From Acidobacteriota bacterium (GTDB lineage: Bacteria > Acidobacteriota > Terriglobia > Terriglobales > Acidobacteriaceae): a DNA stretch of 10,305 nucleotides. The notes beneath the pieces are model-generated. The model did no database searches and was not told where the DNA came from. It saw nothing but the letters and a program-made list of their open reading frames with translations. The position numbers and the translations under genes are program-made. Numbering within the stretch: the first letter of the stretch is position 1; each line of letters starts with the position of its first letter. Shown here one piece after another: positions 6,766 to 10,305 of the stretch. Where the stretch lies: positions 1-10,305 of the forward strand of contig JANXQR010000113.1 of NCBI GenBank assembly GCA_025353435.1, read 5' to 3'.

Positions 6766-7746
6766 ATGACGACAATTTCGCTTCCCCTCAGCAGATACCA
6801 AGTCGATTCGCAGATTGCCGCCGCCGTGAGCGAAGGACTGCTTTCGCGCCCCAAATGGCTGCCCTCCTGGCTGTTTTACGACGCCGCGGGATCGCGTCTA
6901 TTCGACCAGATTACGGAATTGCCGGAATATTACGTAACCCGCACCGAACGGGCGATCTTGGCCGCTCGGGCCGAGGAGATCGTCGAGCGCGCAGCAGGCG
7001 AGCAGGCCCTCCGGATCGTCGAGCTGGGCGCTGGCTCTTGCGACAAGACGCGCCTGCTGCTGCGGGCCGCCGTGGATCGCCAAGACACCGTGGTCTACGA
7101 GCCGGTGGACGTGTCGGCCAGCGCGCTTGCGGAGGCGCAGGAACGCCTGGAGAGCGAGATTTCTGGCGTGCTGGTGTCGCCCAGGGTCCTCGATTACACG
7201 CGGGATTTCACCCTCGAGCCACCCTACCCCGGCGAGCGCCGGTTGCTGCTCTATATCGGCTCCAGCATCGGCAACTTTGAGCCGGGAGAAGCGCATCGCC
7301 TACTGGAGAATGTGCGAACCGCGCTGATTCCAGGCGACGCGATGCTATTGGGCGTAGACATGGTGAAGGACCAATCCGTGCTGGTCCCGGCCTATGACGA
7401 TGCGGCCGGCGTTACAGCGGCGTTCAACCGCAATGTTCTGGTTAGGCTCAACCGCGAGTTAGGCGCTGACTTCGATCCGGAAGCGTTTGCGCATCGTGCA
7501 GTCTGGAACGCAGCCAAATCCAGGATCGAAATGCATCTGGAAAGCAAGGAGGAGCAGGCAGTTCGTCTGCCGGCGGTCGACCTGCGCCTCGACTTCGCGC
7601 AAGGCGAAACGATCCACACCGAAAACAGCTACAAGTATCGTCCCGGCCAGGCCGAGTCGATGCTGCGCTCTTCAGGCTTCGCCCAGGAAGAAACGTGGAC
7701 CGATGAAAAGGGTTGGTTCTCCGTTTGCTTGGCGCGGGCGGTGTAG
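6766..7746 (+). CDS. egtD: L-histidine N(alpha)-methyltransferase EgtD
   Basis: EgtD uses three S-adenosylmethionine to convert histidine to hercynine (N-alpha-trimethylhistidine), the first step of ergothioneine synthesis and the source of the EgtB substrate. The 326-residue length is typical. Family signatures are YDAAGSRLFDQITELPEYY (38-56), TRTE (58-61), the SAM-binding ELGAGSCDKT (86-95), LYIGSSIGNF (162-171), GVDMVKD (196-202) and IHTENSYKY (283-291). N170, E286 and S288 fall where histidine-binding residues lie in the mycobacterial enzyme, as I recall them. The ATG at 6766 is 20 bases from the nearest AAGGAAG (6739-6745), an unusually long spacing, and no better in-frame start is visible, so it may rely on translation from egtB. 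The gene is convergent with the GH27 gene, 16 bases apart. Confidence 0.95.
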   Translation: MTTISLPLSRYQVDSQIAAAVSEGLLSRPKWLPSWLFYDAAGSRLFDQITELPEYYVTRTERAILAARAEEIVERAAGEQALRIVELGAGSCDKTRLLLRAAVDRQDTVVYEPVDVSASALAEAQERLESEISGVLVSPRVLDYTRDFTLEPPYPGERRLLLYIGSSIGNFEPGEAHRLLENVRTALIPGDAMLLGVDMVKDQSVLVPAYDDAAGVTAAFNRNVLVRLNRELGADFDPEAFAHRAVWNAAKSRIEMHLESKEEQAVRLPAVDLRLDFAQGETIHTENSYKYRPGQAESMLRSSGFAQEETWTDEKGWFSVCLARAV

Positions 7747-7762
7747 GCCAGCCCCAACCTCC

Positions 7763-8998
7763 TTACTTCGGGCTCGCAATCCGCACCAGCAAAATGTCGT
7801 GGCTAGGCAGCTCGATCGGCATGTTGTCCTTCAGGTCAACTGTCTTCCCCGTCCACAAATCCTTCCCCGACTGCGCGCCGTGCAAGCCCAGTTTCGCCAG
7901 GCTCAGATGGAACGGATGTGTCGAGTAGCGATCGCTGCCCGCATTCAGCACCGCAATCGCCATCGCCCCGCCCGAAAGATGTTTGACCCACACATCCACT
8001 TCACCGTCGCTGTACACGCGTGAAGCCTGCTTGCCGAGCTTGTCCTGGTCGAGCGCGATCACTTCCTTATTAGTCAAAATTTCCTTGACCTCGGGCTTCA
8101 TGTGGGGCAGATCGTTGCCCGCGAGCAGCGGCGCGGACAGCATGGCCCACATGGAAAAGTGCGTGCGATTCTCCGCCAGTGAAAGCTTCCCGTTCCCCAC
8201 TTCGAGCATGTCAGGATCGTTCCAGTGGCCCGGCCCCGCGTATTTTTCCAACCCCTCCTGCTGGCTCAAAATCGTATACATCGAATTCCAGCGCGGCTCA
8301 ATGTCGCCAGTGGTGCGCCACGAGTTTCCACCCAGCGCCGGAGCCCATTCCCACACCGAATCCCACCCGTATTGGCACAGCGAAAACACAATCGGCCGGC
8401 CGGTCGACTGCAGCGCCTTTCCCATCTTTTCGTAAGCCGCAATCATCAACTTCATCTGCGCGGCCTTGTCGTTGGGCTGCTGCTTCTGCATCACGTCGGG
8501 GATAAAGCTGCACAGGTCGTACTTCAAATAATCGATGCCCCAGTCGGCATACATCTTGGCGTCCTGCTCTTCGTGCCCGAGCGTAGCCGGATACCCCGCG
8601 CAGGTCTTCGTTCCCGGTCCTGAATAGATGCCGATCTTCAGTCCCTTGGAATGCACATAATCGGCCAGCGCCTTCATGTCAGGAAATTTATCGTTGGTGT
8701 GCAGCAGGCCGTTCTCGTCGCGCTTGCCTTCCCACGTGTCGTCAATATTGACGTAAATGTAGCCCGCGTCCTTCATGCCGGTGGACACAATCTGGTCGGC
8801 CGAGTCGCGAATGTCCTTGTCCGTCACCTTCCCCGCGAAGTAGTTCCAGCTGTTCCAGCCCATGGGCGGCGTCAACGCTATCTGAGACGCGGCTGACTGC
8901 GACTTCGGCGCCGCCTGTGCGCAAGCCGATGTTGGCGATAACTGCGAAAGTGACGCGAGGGTGAGAATTGCAATTGAAGCGGGAACGGCGAAACGCAT
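7763..8998 (-). CDS. Exported alpha-galactosidase, glycoside hydrolase family 27
   Basis: This 411-residue protein starts with a signal peptide (1-28, ending ACAQA), so it acts in the periplasm or outside the cell. Family 27 enzymes remove terminal alpha-galactose from oligosaccharides or galactomannan with retention of configuration; some members act on alpha-N-acetylgalactosamine instead. The (beta/alpha)8 domain has PPMGWNSWNYF (44-54), VNIDDTWEG (83-91) and the nucleophile D161 in YLKYDLC. It also has the predicted acid/base D232 in WRTTGDIEPRW and GHWNDPDMLEVGNG at 257-270. A C-terminal beta domain (about 325-411) follows. The recognition loop reads SLCQYGW (206-212), so exact substrate preference is uncertain. 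AGGAG lies 9 bases before the ATG. A LacI-type operator lies immediately upstream. Confidence 0.92.
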   Translation of the reverse strand: MRFAVPASIAILTLASLSQLSPTSACAQAAPKSQSAASQIALTPPMGWNSWNYFAGKVTDKDIRDSADQIVSTGMKDAGYIYVNIDDTWEGKRDENGLLHTNDKFPDMKALADYVHSKGLKIGIYSGPGTKTCAGYPATLGHEEQDAKMYADWGIDYLKYDLCSFIPDVMQKQQPNDKAAQMKLMIAAYEKMGKALQSTGRPIVFSLCQYGWDSVWEWAPALGGNSWRTTGDIEPRWNSMYTILSQQEGLEKYAGPGHWNDPDMLEVGNGKLSLAENRTHFSMWAMLSAPLLAGNDLPHMKPEVKEILTNKEVIALDQDKLGKQASRVYSDGEVDVWVKHLSGGAMAIAVLNAGSDRYSTHPFHLSLAKLGLHGAQSGKDLWTGKTVDLKDNMPIELPSHDILLVRIASPK

Positions 8999-9000
8999 AG

Positions 9001-9012
9001 AGGAGTTCTCCT
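9001..9012 (-). promoter_or_regulatory. Self-complementary ribosome binding site of the GH27 gene
   Basis: On the transcript AGGAG is followed after AA by CTCCT, so the Shine-Dalgarno sequence can pair with bases just downstream of it (four pairs with a 4-base loop). The stem is short and may be only marginally stable. Confidence 0.3.
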
Positions 9013-9025
9013 GAAAACGATTTCA
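9012..9025. promoter_or_regulatory. LacI/CcpA-family operator candidate upstream of the GH27 gene
   Basis: TGAAAACGATTTCA fits the LacI-family cre consensus TGWAANCGNTNWCA at every fixed position, with the central CG. One flanking C/G pair extends the dyad to 9011-9026. It sits 13 bases before the alpha-galactosidase start and next to its ribosome binding site. Such sites typically bind sugar-responsive repressors, so control by a galactoside-sensing LacI protein is the natural inference. No such regulator gene lies in the window. Confidence 0.55.
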
Positions 9026-9032
9026 GTGCGCC

Positions 9033-9062
9033 ATCTTACGCTGGCCCGCTAGCCATGCGCAA
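9033..9062 (-). promoter_or_regulatory. Weak minus-strand promoter candidate for the GH27 gene
   Basis: Reading the minus strand, TTGCGC (9062-9057) and TAAGAT (9038-9033) are 18 bases apart. Matches to the -35 and -10 consensus are three and four of six. Transcription would start close to 9026, which would put the LacI-type dyad right at the start site, a usual repressor position. Confidence 0.28.
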
Positions 9063-9081
9063 CGGTGGCCCGCACCCTTCC

Positions 9082-9112
9082 TTCGCAGCCCGCGCACAGC
9101 GGTGCTTATAAT
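9082..9112 (+). promoter_or_regulatory. Putative promoter of the dipeptidyl peptidase gene
   Basis: A perfect TATAAT lies at 9107-9112. TTCGCA at 9082-9087 is a weak -35 with a long 19-base spacer. Transcription would start near 9119, giving a leader of about 70 bases that contains the hairpin at 9142-9163. Confidence 0.45.
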
Positions 9113-9141
9113 CGGTGCACGGTTAGAAGATTGCAATTGAC

Positions 9142-9163
9142 GCGCCCCATTTAATGGGGTCGC
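9142..9163 (+). promoter_or_regulatory. Leader hairpin upstream of the dipeptidyl peptidase gene
   Basis: CCCCAT (9145-9150) and ATGGGG (9154-9159) pair around a 3-base loop. GCG (9142-9144) and CGC (9161-9163) extend the stem past one bulged T, giving nine pairs. There is no T-run, so it is not a typical intrinsic terminator. It may stabilise the mRNA or be a binding dyad in DNA. Confidence 0.4.
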
Positions 9164-9190
9164 ACTGCCTGTTTCTGCGGAGGTTTTCCC

Positions 9191-10305
9191 TTGTACAACA
9201 CCAGACAAATTTGCCTGCCAGCACTCGTCGCCGCCGTGATCGTTTGTGCCTCAACATTCGCCATCGCCGCGCCACCCGACACGCCGGCGCGCCCTAACCT
9301 TCATGAGCAGCTCGACGCGCTCTTCAACAAACACGCGTACCCCATGAAGGGCGTGCAGCTGGCGTGGCAGAAAGAAGGCGAGATCTACACCATTCTCGAA
9401 CCGCCGACGAGCGGCAAGGGCATGGATATCGTGGCCTACGACACGGCCTCAGGCAAACGCAGCGTGCTCATCTCCGCCGCGCAGTTGACGCTGAAAGATG
9501 CGAAAGCGCCGCTCGACATCGACGAATACTCATGGTCGGACGATCGCAAAAAGCTGCTCATCTTTACCAATACAAAAAAGGTCTGGCGCCTCAACACGCG
9601 CGGTGATTACTGGGTGTTCGATGAAGCGGCCGGCACTCTGAAGAAGTTGGGCGGCGATGCGCCGGAGTCGTCGCTGATGTTCGCGACCTTCTCTCCCGAC
9701 AGCTCCCGCGTCGCGTGGGTGCGCGACCACAACCTCTACGTGGAGGACCTGGCGAGCGAGAAAATCACGCAGCTCACCAGCGATGGATCCGCCGACATCA
9801 TCAACGGAACTTCCGACTGGGTCAACGAAGAAGAGCTCACGCTGCGAAACTGTTTCCGCTGGAGTCCCGATGGGCAGTCAATCGCCTACTGGCAATTCGA
9901 TCAGTCAGGCGTGAGTGAATACACGCTCATCAACGACACCGCCGCCGAGTATCCCAGCACATTCAAGTACAAGTACCCGCAGCCCGGCACCACCAACTCC
10001 TCCGTCCGCGCCGGCGTTGTATCCGCCTCAGGTGGACCGACACAGTGGATCAAGTTGGATGGCGACCCGCGCCAGCATTACATCGCGCGCATGGAGTGGG
10101 CCGGAAACTCGAACCAAATCCTTGTCGAGTATCTCGATCGAATGCAGCAGCACAACCAGTTGATACTGGCTGACGCGCATTCGGGCGAAGCGAAGCTCTT
10201 CTTTGAAGACTCTGACAAAGCGTGGGTCGATGTGGTGGAGCTGAAGTTTATCGGCAAGGGTGGCGCCAGGGAGCCGGATCTTCTGTGGCTGAGCGAGCGC
10301 GACGG
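9191..10305 (+). CDS. Dipeptidyl peptidase IV precursor, S9B family (3' end outside window)
   Basis: A serine exopeptidase of this family removes X-Pro or X-Ala dipeptides from peptide N-termini. Only about 371 codons are in the window: the signal peptide and much of the N-terminal beta-propeller; the catalytic alpha/beta-hydrolase domain lies beyond the right edge. The start is a TTG at 9191, chosen because GGAGG at 9179-9183 is 7 bases upstream and the first 27 residues make a clean signal peptide (hydrophobic 9-25, ending AIAA). Diagnostic propeller motifs are VWRLNTRGDYWVFD (131-144), FSPDSSRVAWVRDHNLYVEDL (167-187) and WSPDGQSIAYWQFD (224-237). The paired glutamates that grip the substrate N-terminus lie in DWVNEEEL (209-216), where Asn replaces the usual Tyr. 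It is divergent from the GH27 gene. The call is firm although partial. Confidence 0.88.
   Translation, partial: MYNTRQICLPALVAAVIVCASTFAIAAPPDTPARPNLHEQLDALFNKHAYPMKGVQLAWQKEGEIYTILEPPTSGKGMDIVAYDTASGKRSVLISAAQLTLKDAKAPLDIDEYSWSDDRKKLLIFTNTKKVWRLNTRGDYWVFDEAAGTLKKLGGDAPESSLMFATFSPDSSRVAWVRDHNLYVEDLASEKITQLTSDGSADIINGTSDWVNEEELTLRNCFRWSPDGQSIAYWQFDQSGVSEYTLINDTAAEYPSTFKYKYPQPGTTNSSVRAGVVSASGGPTQWIKLDGDPRQHYIARMEWAGNSNQILVEYLDRMQQHNQLILADAHSGEAKLFFEDSDKAWVDVVELKFIGKGGAREPDLLWLSERD

Noticed and set aside
8225..8623. Plus-strand ORFs opposite the GH27 gene
   Set aside because: The minus-strand frame carries all GH27 catalytic motifs; the plus-strand products are Arg/Pro-rich shadows.
5049..9183. 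Shared 12-mer TTTCTGCGGAGG at 5049-5060 and 9172-9183
   Set aside because: A few exact 12-mer matches are expected by chance in 10 kb, and the two copies sit in opposite orientations relative to their genes; the shared part is mostly Shine-Dalgarno sequence or its complement.

Overview
The window looks like a chromosomal segment of an Acidobacteriota bacterium, probably Terriglobia-like. This is inferred from its GC-rich codon use, the several short exported proteins with N-termini of the MKLLVSILLLSSAALAQ type, and the mix of an exported family-27 glycosidase, an S9B dipeptidyl peptidase IV and a type II EgtB. It was not checked by any search. No rRNA, tRNA, CRISPR array, transposase or phage gene is visible.

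Layout. Positions 1-242 are a leader region with overlapping inverted repeats at the left edge, a C8-A-C7 tract and a good -10 box. A plus-strand pair follows: fabG (243-992) and, 3 bases later, an exported glucose/sorbosone-dehydrogenase-like beta-propeller (996-2414). A spacer with a possible promoter leads to an exported protein of unknown function (2619-3317). Two minus-strand genes converge on it: a DUF5666-like exported protein (3356-4138) and, upstream of it in transcription, an exported TPR protein (4226-5038). A divergent intergenic region (5039-5354) separates these from the plus-strand ergothioneine pair egtB (5355-6713) and egtD (6766-7746). A minus-strand exported GH27 alpha-galactosidase (7763-8998) converges on egtD. 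Another divergent region (8999-9190) leads to a plus-strand dipeptidyl peptidase IV precursor (from a TTG at 9191) that runs off the right edge.

How the genes work together. EgtD trimethylates histidine to hercynine, and EgtB makes the C-S bond to a thiol donor. No egtA or egtC lies beside them, and EgtB carries the tandem tyrosines of the cysteine-using Chloracidobacterium-type enzyme, so a shortened route to ergothioneine is likely. The GH27 enzyme and DPP IV are exported degradative enzymes, but they are divergently transcribed and probably controlled separately. The three exported proteins in the middle have no assignable joint function.

I see no clearly new multi-gene system. The best leads are regulatory: a near-perfect LacI-family operator just upstream of the GH27 gene, a hairpin that would hide the Shine-Dalgarno sequence of the TPR gene, and dyads in the TPR/egtB intergenic region. 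Several start codons were moved from the longest ORF to an internal start with a good ribosome binding site.
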